In this document: piece after piece, positions 16,016 to 24,208 of the stretch
How positions within the stretch are numbered: position 1 is the first letter of the stretch
How the letters are laid out: each line of letters opens with the position of its first letter
Assembly (NCBI GenBank): GCA_041441455.1
Contig: JASDTB010000006.1
Location: 1 to 34,211, forward strand
Origin: JAFIHK01 sp041441455
Lineage (GTDB): Bacteria > Bacteroidota > Bacteroidia > Bacteroidales > UBA932
Direction: 5' to 3'
Length of the DNA: 34,211 bases
Notes under the pieces: generated by a model
What the model was told of the DNA's origin: nothing
Databases searched by the model: none
What the model saw: only the letters and a program-made list of their open reading frames with translations
Made by a program: the position numbers and the translations under genes

Positions 16016-17329
16016 ATGAATGTTGCAATAGTAGGAACTGGCTATGTCGGTTTAGTAACTGGAGCTTGTTTTGCAGAGATGGGTGTTAATGTGATCTGTG
16101 TAGATATCGATAAGCAGAAAATTGATAAGCTCAATAATGGTATCATGCCAATCTACGAGCCTGGTATCAAGGAATTAGTTGACAAAAATGTTGCTGAGGG
16201 CAGACTCTCTTTCTCAAATAACTTAGTTGAGAACATAGATAAAGTTTCAGTTATCTTTAGTGCTGTAGGAACTCCTCCAGATGAAGATGGTAGTGCAGAT
16301 TTAAAATATGTTTTAGACGTTGCAAGAACTGTCGGAAAAAACATGAACGACTATGTTCTACTAGTTACAAAAAGTACTGTACCTGTTGGAACAGCTCAAA
16401 AAGTTAAAGCAGCTATCCAAGATGAATTAAATAAAAGAGGAGTAAATATTCCGTTTGATGTTGCCTCAAATCCAGAATTCTTAAAAGAGGGTGCTGCAAT
16501 TAAGGACTTCATGACTCCAGACAGAGTTGTAATTGGGGTAGATAGTGAAAGAGCTAAACAACTCATGGAGAGATTATATAAGCCATTCGTGCTTAATGGT
16601 TATCCGATTATCTTTATGGATATCGCATCTGCAGAGATGACAAAATATGCAGCAAATGCTATGCTTGCTACTAGAATTAGCTTTATGAACGAGATTGCTG
16701 CTCTTTGCGAAGTGACTGGTGCAAATGTTGACTCTGTAAGAAGGGGTATCGGTAGTGATAAACGTATTGGAGGTAGTTTCTTGTATGCAGGTGCTGGATA
16801 TGGTGGATCTTGCTTCCCTAAAGATGTTAAGGCGCTGGTTCATACTGGTAATTTTCATTCAACAAGGATGAGAATTATTGAAGCAGTCGAAGAGGTTAAC
16901 GAGCATCAAAAAAGTATAGTTTTCAGAAAACTTGAAAAGGCATTTAACGGCGATCTTAAGGGTAAAAAAATTGCTTTATGGGGCTTATCTTTCAAACCAG
17001 ATACTGATGACATGCGTGAAGCACCATCAATTGTGATTATTGAAATGTTACTTGCTGCTGGTGCAACAGTTACAGCTTTCGATCCAATTGCTGCCGAAGA
17101 GACTCATAGACGTATAGGCGATGTAATCACATATAGCCATAATATGTATGATGCTTGTATAGATGCAGATGCGCTTGCTCTGGTTACTGAGTGGAAACAG
17201 TTCCGTCTTCCTAACTGGGGAAAAATTAAATTATCTATGAGAGGCAATGTCGTTGTAGATGGTAGAAACATCTATGATGCTGCTGAACTTGCAGGTGAAG
17301 GGTTCAAGTACTATTGCATAGGTAAATAA
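16016..17329 (+). CDS. ugd: UDP-glucose 6-dehydrogenase
   Basis: This enzyme oxidises UDP-glucose twice with NAD to UDP-glucuronate, a precursor of acidic capsules and of UDP-xylose. The 437-residue protein has the Rossmann motif GTGYVGL (7-13), the TKSTVPVGT stretch (118-126), the conserved NPEFLKEG (152-159) and the catalytic C266 in GYGGSCFPKD. The family also contains GDP-mannose dehydrogenases, but the decarboxylase encoded 7 bases downstream uses UDP-glucuronate, so UDP-glucose is the sensible substrate. Confidence 0.95.
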   Translation: MNVAIVGTGYVGLVTGACFAEMGVNVICVDIDKQKIDKLNNGIMPIYEPGIKELVDKNVAEGRLSFSNNLVENIDKVSVIFSAVGTPPDEDGSADLKYVLDVARTVGKNMNDYVLLVTKSTVPVGTAQKVKAAIQDELNKRGVNIPFDVASNPEFLKEGAAIKDFMTPDRVVIGVDSERAKQLMERLYKPFVLNGYPIIFMDIASAEMTKYAANAMLATRISFMNEIAALCEVTGANVDSVRRGIGSDKRIGGSFLYAGAGYGGSCFPKDVKALVHTGNFHSTRMRIIEAVEEVNEHQKSIVFRKLEKAFNGDLKGKKIALWGLSFKPDTDDMREAPSIVIIEMLLAAGATVTAFDPIAAEETHRRIGDVITYSHNMYDACIDADALALVTEWKQFRLPNWGKIKLSMRGNVVVDGRNIYDAAELAGEGFKYYCIGK

Positions 17330-17336
17330 CAATTGT

Positions 17337-18269
17337 ATGAAAAGAATATTGGTTACCGGTGGGGCCGGTTTTATCGGCTCCCATCTTTGTACAAAACTTG
17401 TGAATGAGGGTAATGATGTTATCTGTCTGGATAACTATTTTACTGGATCCAAGGATAATATAATGCATCTTATCGGAAATCCTCGTTTTGAGCTTGTTCG
17501 ACACGATGTAATCAACCCCTATTTAGCAGAGGTTGATGAGATATATAATCTTGCATGTCCTGCTTCCCCTGTTCATTATCAATACAATCCTATAAAGACA
17601 GTCAAAACATCCGTGATGGGAGCGATCAATATGCTTGGTCTTGCAAAACGGATAAATGCGAAAATTCTGCAAGCTTCTACAAGTGAAATATATGGTGACC
17701 CAGTTGTACATCCACAGCCCGAAAGTTATTGGGGCAATGTGAATACTATTGGAATCAGATCTTGCTATGACGAAGGAAAAAGATGTGCAGAGACACTTTT
17801 TATGGACTATCATCGTCAAAATGATGTCAGAATAAAAATTATAAGAATTTTCAATACTTATGGCCCTAGAATGCATCCAAACGATGGTAGAGTTGTTTCT
17901 AATTTCATAGTGCAAGCACTTAAAGGAAATGATATTACTCTCTATGGAGAAGGTAATCAAACTAGGAGTTTTCAGTACGTTGATGACCTTATTTCGGGCA
18001 TGACAAGGATGATGAACACAGAGGAGTCGTTTATTGGCCCAATTAATATTGGGAATCCTAATGAATTTACAATTAGAGAGCTAGCCGAGCTTGTCGTTGA
18101 ATTAACAGGTTCTAAATCTAAGTTTGTATACATGCCTCTTCCTTCTGATGATCCTAAACAAAGACAACCGGATATCTCTTTAGCTAAAGCAAAGCTTAGT
18201 TGGGAGCCAACTGTTCAATTGAGAGAGGGTTTGATAAAAACAATTGAGTATTTTAAGACCAAAATATAG
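17337..18269 (+). CDS. uxs: UDP-glucuronate decarboxylase (UDP-xylose synthase)
   Basis: This NAD-dependent short-chain epimerase-type enzyme turns UDP-glucuronate into UDP-xylose. The 310-residue protein has GGAGFIG (8-14) and the UXS-specific ACPASPVHYQYNPIKT segment (73-88). It also has S114-T115-S116-E117 and the Y144xxxK148 catalytic pair, and PRMHPNDGRVVSNF is likewise typical of UXS. The segment after the NAD loop separates it from UDP-glucose 4-epimerase and dTDP-glucose dehydratase. It follows ugd by 7 bases, giving a two-step route from UDP-glucose to UDP-xylose. A kinase gene follows after 8 bases and is probably in the same transcript. Confidence 0.94.
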   Translation: MKRILVTGGAGFIGSHLCTKLVNEGNDVICLDNYFTGSKDNIMHLIGNPRFELVRHDVINPYLAEVDEIYNLACPASPVHYQYNPIKTVKTSVMGAINMLGLAKRINAKILQASTSEIYGDPVVHPQPESYWGNVNTIGIRSCYDEGKRCAETLFMDYHRQNDVRIKIIRIFNTYGPRMHPNDGRVVSNFIVQALKGNDITLYGEGNQTRSFQYVDDLISGMTRMMNTEESFIGPINIGNPNEFTIRELAELVVELTGSKSKFVYMPLPSDDPKQRQPDISLAKAKLSWEPTVQLREGLIKTIEYFKTKI

Positions 18270-18277
18270 TTACTAAA

Positions 18278-19402
18278 ATGGAGATTAACAACTCAGACTT
18301 CACGATTCTGATTGTAGATGATGTGGATGCCAACGTTCTACTTTTAAAGCTTTTGATATCCAAAGCTGGATTCAAAACTTTAACTGCTTCAAATGGACGT
18401 GAGGCTTTGGAGGTCGTGAATAAATCCGATCCGGATCTAATACTTTTGGATATTATGATGCCGGATATGGATGGTTATGAGGTAGCGAAAGTTTTAAGAG
18501 GAACGCCTGAAAGATGTGATATACCAATCATTTTCTTATCTGCTTTAAACTCTTCGGAAGATATTGTAAAGGGGTTCAAATTAGGTGCAGCTGATTATGT
18601 GTCTAAACCATTCAACAAGGATGAGCTACTTATCAGGATTAACCATCAAATTTCGTTGATTGCTGCCAAGAGGACAATCTCTAAGCAGACAGAAGAGCTT
18701 CGGAAAACAATTCTCGGACGAGATAAACTCTATGCTGTTATCGCCCATGATTTGAGATCTCCTGTTGCTTCTATAAGGATGGTTATGAATGCTCTTGTAT
18801 TCAATATAGAAAAGGATAGTATCTCTCCTGATATGTACGAACTTCTAACAATGGCAAACAGACTTACTGATGAATGCTATATTCTGTTAGATAACCTATT
18901 AAAATGGACAAAAAGTCAAACTGGAAAATTGAAGACAGTCTTTCAAGATGGAGTTGAGCTTACAGATTTAATTTATGGAGTTCTTGAGGTTTCAAGATCA
19001 GTTGCCGAACTTAAAAATATAAATATCAAGTTTGAACCTACAGAAAAGGTTGTGGCAACTGTTGATATTGACATGATTAAAACTGTTATGCGTAACTTAA
19101 TCAGTAATGCAATCAAATTCAGTAATGAGGGCTCTGATGTTGAGATTAAAATGGTTAAGGAGTTGAATAGAGTTATAATATCTGTGATTGACAATGGAAC
19201 TGGTATTAGTGAGGATGGACAGGAAAAACTATTTAAGGTAGATGTTCATTATACAAGCTTTGGCACTAATAATGAAGAGGGCTCGGGATTAGGTTTACTA
19301 ATTTGCAAAGATTTTGTTCAACGAAATGGAGGAGAATTATGGTTCTCTTCAAAAGAGGGAGAGGGCTCAATATTTAGTTTTGATATTCCATTTCAGCAAT
19401 AA
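18278..19402 (+). CDS. Receiver-histidine kinase protein without DNA-binding domain
   Basis: A soluble 374-residue signalling protein. Residues 8-125 are a receiver domain with acidic pair D14-D15, phospho-acceptor D58 and K110 in SKPFN. Residues about 148-374 are a histidine kinase core: H157 in AVIAHDLRSPVAS, N-box around N273-N277, DNGTGI (305-310) and GSGLGL (335-340). A coiled linker joins them (about 126-147). There is no membrane helix and no output domain for DNA, so it likely takes a phosphate from, or is controlled by, another kinase and then phosphorylates a separate regulator. It lies 8 bases after uxs in a polysaccharide locus. Its last 29 bases overlap the end of the opposite-strand gene. 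Confidence 0.92.
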   Translation: MEINNSDFTILIVDDVDANVLLLKLLISKAGFKTLTASNGREALEVVNKSDPDLILLDIMMPDMDGYEVAKVLRGTPERCDIPIIFLSALNSSEDIVKGFKLGAADYVSKPFNKDELLIRINHQISLIAAKRTISKQTEELRKTILGRDKLYAVIAHDLRSPVASIRMVMNALVFNIEKDSISPDMYELLTMANRLTDECYILLDNLLKWTKSQTGKLKTVFQDGVELTDLIYGVLEVSRSVAELKNINIKFEPTEKVVATVDIDMIKTVMRNLISNAIKFSNEGSDVEIKMVKELNRVIISVIDNGTGISEDGQEKLFKVDVHYTSFGTNNEEGSGLGLLICKDFVQRNGGELWFSSKEGEGSIFSFDIPFQQ

Positions 19403-20414
19403 CAGGTTTATGGTCACTAAGGTCTAAATCTAATGTTCTATATTGGGTTGTTTTGAACTCTTTTGAATGAATTATATAGTCAATCCTAAGTAGTTTTTTA
19501 AACCATCTGAATGTACTTCCATACCCACTTCCTGCCTCTTTAAATCCGTCTATCAGATTCGGACCCTTAATGCGATTGAATACAAAAGACGAAGGTGTGT
19601 CATTGAAATCGCCCGTAACGATTATTGGTAATAGGGTAGTATCGATACAGTTTCTTATCTCTATTGCTTGTCTAGTCCTCATAATGGCATTTTCAGATAA
19701 GATTTTAAATTTTTCCGGAATCCCGTATTTTCGAGCGCTTGTCATTCCAGTAGTTTGAAGATGGTTGTTAAAAACCCTGAATTCAAATGAGTTACTAACT
19801 TTTATATCTGCCCACATTGCGCCATTATTACTCCCTTCGAATTCAATCTTTCCACTATTTGTAACTGGATATCGGCTAAAAATTGCTAACCTAGTACTGT
19901 CGGTAGATCCATTATAGATTGCAAAATATGGATATGCTTTCATAGCATCTGAGATGTTTTCATATCGATTATCATGAGGCTCGATGTACTCTTGAAAGCA
20001 GATTATATCTATTTCATTATCGATAAAAGTGTTTGCAATTTGATAAATTGTGTACTCTTTATCAAAGCTGAAATAGTGCACATTGTATGATGCTATCCTA
20101 ATTGTTTTTTCTTTATTTGAACTTAAAGGTTGATCTAACCTGAATTGAAACATAGACCCAATAAATGAGAAGTTGATTGCAAGTGCTGCTATTGGTATTA
20201 AAATCCACACTTTTAGTCGAACTCCAAAGTATGCAACAAAAATAGTGTTCCCGACAAGTATTCCAGGTAATATGAGAGAGATAAAGTAGGAGTATATATT
20301 TGACGTTGGATCAATATCTGCCGATAAGTATCCCCAAATGCTCAATATTAGTAATACGAGCGAAGAGATAAACATTATTGAGTGAAAGTATAGGATTACA
20401 GCTTTTTTGCCCAT
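19374..20414 (-). CDS. Membrane-anchored endonuclease/exonuclease/phosphatase-family protein
   Basis: A 346-residue protein with three N-terminal membrane helices (about 13-33, 42-66, 69-88), followed by an EEP fold domain (about 104-345). Catalytic signatures are N111 in ASYNVHYF, E142 in ICFQEYIE, the VTGDFND motif and the C-terminal LSDHKPVIAE. EEP enzymes cleave phosphodiesters in nucleic acids, sphingolipids or phosphoinositides; in Bacteroidetes, such membrane-anchored forms are common but their substrates are mostly unknown. The catalytic domain probably faces the periplasm if the helices form a three-pass anchor with the N-terminus inside; this is a topology guess. The gene starts 6 bases after the PAS kinase gene, so the two share a transcript. 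Confidence 0.9.
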   Translation of the reverse strand: MGKKAVILYFHSIMFISSLVLLILSIWGYLSADIDPTSNIYSYFISLILPGILVGNTIFVAYFGVRLKVWILIPIAALAINFSFIGSMFQFRLDQPLSSNKEKTIRIASYNVHYFSFDKEYTIYQIANTFIDNEIDIICFQEYIEPHDNRYENISDAMKAYPYFAIYNGSTDSTRLAIFSRYPVTNSGKIEFEGSNNGAMWADIKVSNSFEFRVFNNHLQTTGMTSARKYGIPEKFKILSENAIMRTRQAIEIRNCIDTTLLPIIVTGDFNDTPSSFVFNRIKGPNLIDGFKEAGSGYGSTFRWFKKLLRIDYIIHSKEFKTTQYRTLDLDLSDHKPVIAEMEYQN

Positions 20415-20420
20415 CTATGT

Positions 20421-21821
20421 CTATTTTGGTAATGTAATTTTAAAACAACTTCCTCGTCCTTGCTCTGAATTTACAGATATCGTTCCTCCCAATTTTTCTG
20501 TCAATGATTTGCAGATTGCAAGTCCTAACCCAGCACCAGGCGAAAAAGAGTCAATCTTTGAAAACCGTTCAAAGATAGTACTAATTTTTTCTTTGCTAAT
20601 TCCAATTCCTGTGTCAGCTATATAGAACTCGAAGTTCTCGGGATATTCTATAGCTCCAATTTCTATTATTCCCCTTTCGGTGAATTTTAGCGAATTATTA
20701 ATGAAATTTGAGAGTATTTGGAATATTCTGTTTCGGTCGCTATAAAGGATTCCCTCTTTAAGATTTTCTTTTACAATAATCTTTATATTATCATGACTAA
20801 ATGTTGAATAATTTGTGTGTAGCTCAGTAATAAAATCGTGAACATTAATCTTCTCTTCCGTAAATTCTGCTACGCCTGAATCTATTCTCGAAAGATCTAG
20901 TATTTGATTAATCAGCCCTAAAAGCCGAGTATTATTTGATTCTACAATCTTGAAATACTCCTCTCTCTCCTCCTTTGTGTCTGCTTCTGAAATAAGTTGA
21001 GAGAAACCTATGATGGAGTTTAATGGAGTCCTAATCTCGTGGCTAATATTTGCTAGCATTGCGGTTTTGATGCTAACAGACTCTTCAGCGATCTCTTTTG
21101 CTTCTTTGAGTTTCTCAGAGGTAAGTGTAAGTTCTGTGATGTCCCAAACTATACCAAAAATTAATCTGTCTCTTCCAATTTTTACAAGACTTTTAAGTGT
21201 CTCTTTTATTGCAACCTTGCCATCTAAACCTCTCTCTTTTGTCTTGAACTTAATTGCACCCTCTTCTCTTAATAACTTTTCGTCCTCTTCTCGGAATTTA
21301 TCCGCTGTCTGTGGAGGCATACACTCATAGTCTGTCTTTCCTAAGCAGTCGAATTTTCCTCTACTGATGATTTGATTGAACGAGTTGTTCCTATATATGT
21401 ATCTAAAGTCATTGTTGCAATCTTTAATAAAGACTGATAGAGGCATATTGTCAATTAAATATGGTAGATACGATAAGACTGAAGAGTTCGTATATGAAAT
21501 ATTATGAGTTTTGCTTATGATTTTTAAGCAAGAGTAAAAAGTGTTGTTTTTTAATTTTTCGGATGATATATTGTATTGGAACAAATCATCCTCGAAATGG
21601 GTTGATTGGTAATTGTTTAATTCCGCCTGTTCAAAATGTGGGATAAAATGCTGCCGAAGTTCAGATTCTAGTAGTTTTTTTAGATAATTCTCATTATCAT
21701 CGCTATGTGATTTCAGTTTTAAAATGTCTGAAATGTTCAGATATTTATCTGCAATAAAGTGGATTTCGCGAAATGTATTTTCGTAATCCTCATCGGCCAG
21801 ATATTGAATTTCAGACATCAT
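20421..21821 (-). CDS. Soluble PAS-domain sensor histidine kinase
   Basis: A 466-residue kinase with no clear membrane helix. Residues 1 to about 110 form an unassigned region, mostly polar and helical. A PAS domain follows (about 116-232, ending IVWDITELT). The HisKA helix has H261 in ANISHEIRTPLNSIIGFS. The HATPase domain holds the N-box NFINNSLKF, the G1 box ADTGIGIS and the G2 box GAGLGLAI. It is divergent from the CheY-like regulator at 21913 across 91 bases and upstream of the EEP gene. The regulator is a plausible phospho-acceptor by proximity, but no pairing can be proved from sequence. Confidence 0.92.
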   Translation of the reverse strand: MMSEIQYLADEDYENTFREIHFIADKYLNISDILKLKSHSDDNENYLKKLLESELRQHFIPHFEQAELNNYQSTHFEDDLFQYNISSEKLKNNTFYSCLKIISKTHNISYTNSSVLSYLPYLIDNMPLSVFIKDCNNDFRYIYRNNSFNQIISRGKFDCLGKTDYECMPPQTADKFREEDEKLLREEGAIKFKTKERGLDGKVAIKETLKSLVKIGRDRLIFGIVWDITELTLTSEKLKEAKEIAEESVSIKTAMLANISHEIRTPLNSIIGFSQLISEADTKEEREEYFKIVESNNTRLLGLINQILDLSRIDSGVAEFTEEKINVHDFITELHTNYSTFSHDNIKIIVKENLKEGILYSDRNRIFQILSNFINNSLKFTERGIIEIGAIEYPENFEFYIADTGIGISKEKISTIFERFSKIDSFSPGAGLGLAICKSLTEKLGGTISVNSEQGRGSCFKITLPK

Positions 21822-21912
21822 CTCATCAAATATTGATTACAGGTAAGTTTTTATGTAAAAAAATACTATATTTACACATTATTTGTAATTGTAAAATTAA
21901 TATTTTTTCGAC

Positions 21913-22278
21913 GTGAAAAAAAGGGTTTTAATTATCGATGATAAACCTACGATTGCTAAAATCATACAGGTGTATCTAAATGAGACTTTTGATTGTATAT
22001 ATTTTGAAGATCCGATCAAGGCAATAGCTTGGTTGCAGGAGAGTAATCTTCCGGATTTAATTATTTCAGACATTAATATGCCAAATATGAATGGTGTAGA
22101 ATTTCTGGATTACATCAAAAAGAATGAGTTGTATAAATCTATTCCTTTTGTGATTTTGTCTAGTGAAGACAGTACCAGTCAAAAGATAAGCCTTTTAGAA
22201 AAAGGGGCGGATGACTACATATCGAAGCCATTCAATCCTATGGAGTTAAAAGTTAGACTTAAAAAGATCGTACAGTGA
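21913..22278 (+). CDS. Single-domain CheY-like response regulator
   Basis: The 121-residue protein is a receiver domain only: acidic D9-D10, phospho-acceptor D53 in IISDINMPNMNG, S83/S84 at the switch position, and K105 in SKPFNP. With no output domain it must act by binding a partner. The start codon is GTG at 21913. Its stop overlaps the GTG start of the sugar transferase by four bases (GTGA), so the two proteins are translationally coupled and may bind one another. It stands divergent from the PAS kinase gene. All phosphorylation residues are intact, so it should be a working phospho-switch. Confidence 0.92.
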   Translation: MKKRVLIIDDKPTIAKIIQVYLNETFDCIYFEDPIKAIAWLQESNLPDLIISDINMPNMNGVEFLDYIKKNELYKSIPFVILSSEDSTSQKISLLEKGADDYISKPFNPMELKVRLKKIVQ

Positions 22279-23459
22279 TCGTATATCCAATATACATAGG
22301 CAAGAATTCTGTAGCGGCAGAGTATTTCAAGCGTCAACTTGATGGTGCTATAGCTGTAGCAGCCGATCACGCTGATGCTGTGAGGTCTATATCTGCTGAT
22401 GCGTTAAATAAGCCTCTCTTGTTCTTTTATGAAAAAAGTAATCAAAAGATTGATGGACAAAGAATTGAGTATTTAAAAGCTCAATACCCTCTTTCCTATA
22501 TCATTTTGGTGACTGATAAATTGGAGAAAGAAGAGATGCCTGTTTATCAGCGGTTTGGTGTAAATGATTCAATGCCGTTTAATGTCTCAAAGAATAGATT
22601 GTTAAATACGGTTGAATTTGTTGAGAGAAATCAGGAGATGATTAAATCTGTTACTTTAGAGCAAATATCTCTTGGTACATATAGCATTCCGATATGGAAA
22701 AGAGCTTTTGATATTGTTTTTGCATCTGCAGCAATTTTATTTTTATCTCCAATCTTTATTTTTACTGCTATAGCTATCCGGTTGGAAAGTAAAGGGAGTG
22801 TTGTGTACAAGTCGAAAAGAGTGGGTAGTAATTACAGAGTTTTTGATTTTCTCAAATTTAGGTCGATGTATAAAGATGCAGATAAACGACTTAAAGAATT
22901 TAAAGAGTTAAATCAATATAGTGGTGAAGAGGAAGAAGAGGTATTGGTTCAGAATGTATCTGATGATATTTTGGTTTCTGACGATATGATGATTGGCGAT
23001 GATGGAATTGGGGGTGATACCTACTTTGTTTCGGACGATGTTGTGATTAGTGAGCAAGAGTTTATGAAGGATAAGTCGAACAAACAAAAAAACAATTTTG
23101 TGAAGTTTGTTAATGATCCTCGAATTACAAAAGTTGGAAAGATTATTAGGAAATATAGTATCGATGAGCTACCTCAGCTGTTCAATATCTTAAAAGGTGA
23201 CATGTCTGTAGTAGGTAATAGACCTCTTCCGCTTTATGAAGCTGAACAATTAACGTCTGATCAATATATTGATAGATTCTTAGGTCCTGCTGGTCTTACT
23301 GGTCTCTGGCAGGTAGAAAAGAGAGGAAACGACGGAAAATTGTCTGCTGAAGAGAGGAAGTTACTCGATATATATTATGCAAAAAAATATTCTTTCTGGC
23401 TGGATATAAAGATCATATTCAAGACTTTCACTGCTTTTATTCAAAAGGAGAATGTTTAG
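22275..23459 (+). CDS. Polyisoprenyl-phosphate sugar-1-phosphate transferase with degenerate receiver-like N-terminus
   Basis: This monotopic phosphoglycosyl transferase starts repeat-unit synthesis by moving a sugar phosphate onto undecaprenyl phosphate. The catalytic part begins at WKRAFDIVFAS (141-151), with one membrane segment (about 145-168), KFRSM (194-198), and DPRITKVGK (281-289). The catalytic pair D297-E298 lies in SIDELPQL, followed by GNRPLPL and a WQVEKRG segment. Residues 1 to about 125 replace the usual multi-helix/Rossmann N-terminus of WbaP/WcaJ. Their alternating strand/helix pattern resembles a receiver, but Y/E occupy the phospho-site area and MPF replaces KPF. An acidic insertion (about 216-262) interrupts the catalytic domain; I recall similar insertions in Bacteroidales relatives. 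The start is GTG, overlapping the regulator gene. Confidence 0.93.
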   Translation: MIVYPIYIGKNSVAAEYFKRQLDGAIAVAADHADAVRSISADALNKPLLFFYEKSNQKIDGQRIEYLKAQYPLSYIILVTDKLEKEEMPVYQRFGVNDSMPFNVSKNRLLNTVEFVERNQEMIKSVTLEQISLGTYSIPIWKRAFDIVFASAAILFLSPIFIFTAIAIRLESKGSVVYKSKRVGSNYRVFDFLKFRSMYKDADKRLKEFKELNQYSGEEEEEVLVQNVSDDILVSDDMMIGDDGIGGDTYFVSDDVVISEQEFMKDKSNKQKNNFVKFVNDPRITKVGKIIRKYSIDELPQLFNILKGDMSVVGNRPLPLYEAEQLTSDQYIDRFLGPAGLTGLWQVEKRGNDGKLSAEERKLLDIYYAKKYSFWLDIKIIFKTFTAFIQKENV

Positions 23460-23488
23460 TTTGTAAAAACAAATTAAAATTTTGGCCC

Positions 23489-24208
23489 ATGAAAAGAATC
23501 ATTTCCATAGCCTTTATTATGTTGTATTTTGCCATGCCGAGTTTTTCGCAGGCCGATACACTAGACTATAATGCTATAAAGCTTCCTTCTTTAGAAGAGC
23601 TTTTTGAAGGAGCAAGGAATAATCCTATGGTTAGATTTTATTCCTATAAAATGGATGAGCAAGAAAAAGAGATTAAGTCTGTAAGAAGAGCCTGGCTAAA
23701 ATATCTCAAATTTAATGCTACAACACAATATGGAGTAATGTCTATGAATTCTTTTTTGAATGCTGGAGTTGATATTCCTATTATAAACCAAACATCTGGA
23801 AGTGCCCAGCTATTTTATAATGTTGGATTTTCTTTTAATTTACCGTTTGATGAAATTTTTGATAGAAGAAATAGGATTAAAAAACAATATGCAGTATTAA
23901 GTCAAACTGAAATGGAGATTGAGAGGTGGTACGACGAGCAAAAAATAAAAATTATTGAAACATATACTACTGCAAAAAAGTCAATTGAAGCAATAAAATA
24001 CAAGTATGAAGCAGCTGCCCTTGCAACTGCTCAATATCAAATAAGCGAAAAAGAGTTTATTATGGGGAAAATTGAAGCAGCCGAGCTAAATAATTCAAAA
24101 GGAATTGCTTCAAAGGCTCATGTCGATTTAGAAGAAGAGAGAGCGATATTAATAAATGCATTATTACGCTTGGAAGTTTTGGCAAATTACAAAATAATAA
24201 ATAAGTAA
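23489..24208 (+). CDS. Short TolC-like outer membrane efflux/export protein
   Basis: A 239-residue protein with a signal peptide (hydrophobic residues 5-19, likely cleavage after FSQA). A conserved start SLEELFEGARNNP resembles TolC-family repeats. It has predicted beta segments (about 70-120) and long helices (about 125-239). Full TolC proteins have two such halves and are about 400-450 residues, so this is a single half-repeat form. The frame is intact and is closed by a stop that overlaps the next start by one base, so truncation by recent mutation is unlikely. Its place between sugar transferase and the Wzz/Wzc-like gene suggests a part in polysaccharide export, possibly in place of a Wza-type channel. 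No Wza/OPX gene is in the window. Confidence 0.72.
   Translation: MKRIISIAFIMLYFAMPSFSQADTLDYNAIKLPSLEELFEGARNNPMVRFYSYKMDEQEKEIKSVRRAWLKYLKFNATTQYGVMSMNSFLNAGVDIPIINQTSGSAQLFYNVGFSFNLPFDEIFDRRNRIKKQYAVLSQTEMEIERWYDEQKIKIIETYTTAKKSIEAIKYKYEAAALATAQYQISEKEFIMGKIEAAELNNSKGIASKAHVDLEEERAILINALLRLEVLANYKIINK

Noticed and set aside
23463..23476. TTTGT/ACAAA inverted repeat between the sugar transferase and TolC-like genes
   Set aside because: Five weak pairs in a 29-base gap inside an operon; no T run, so no terminator call.
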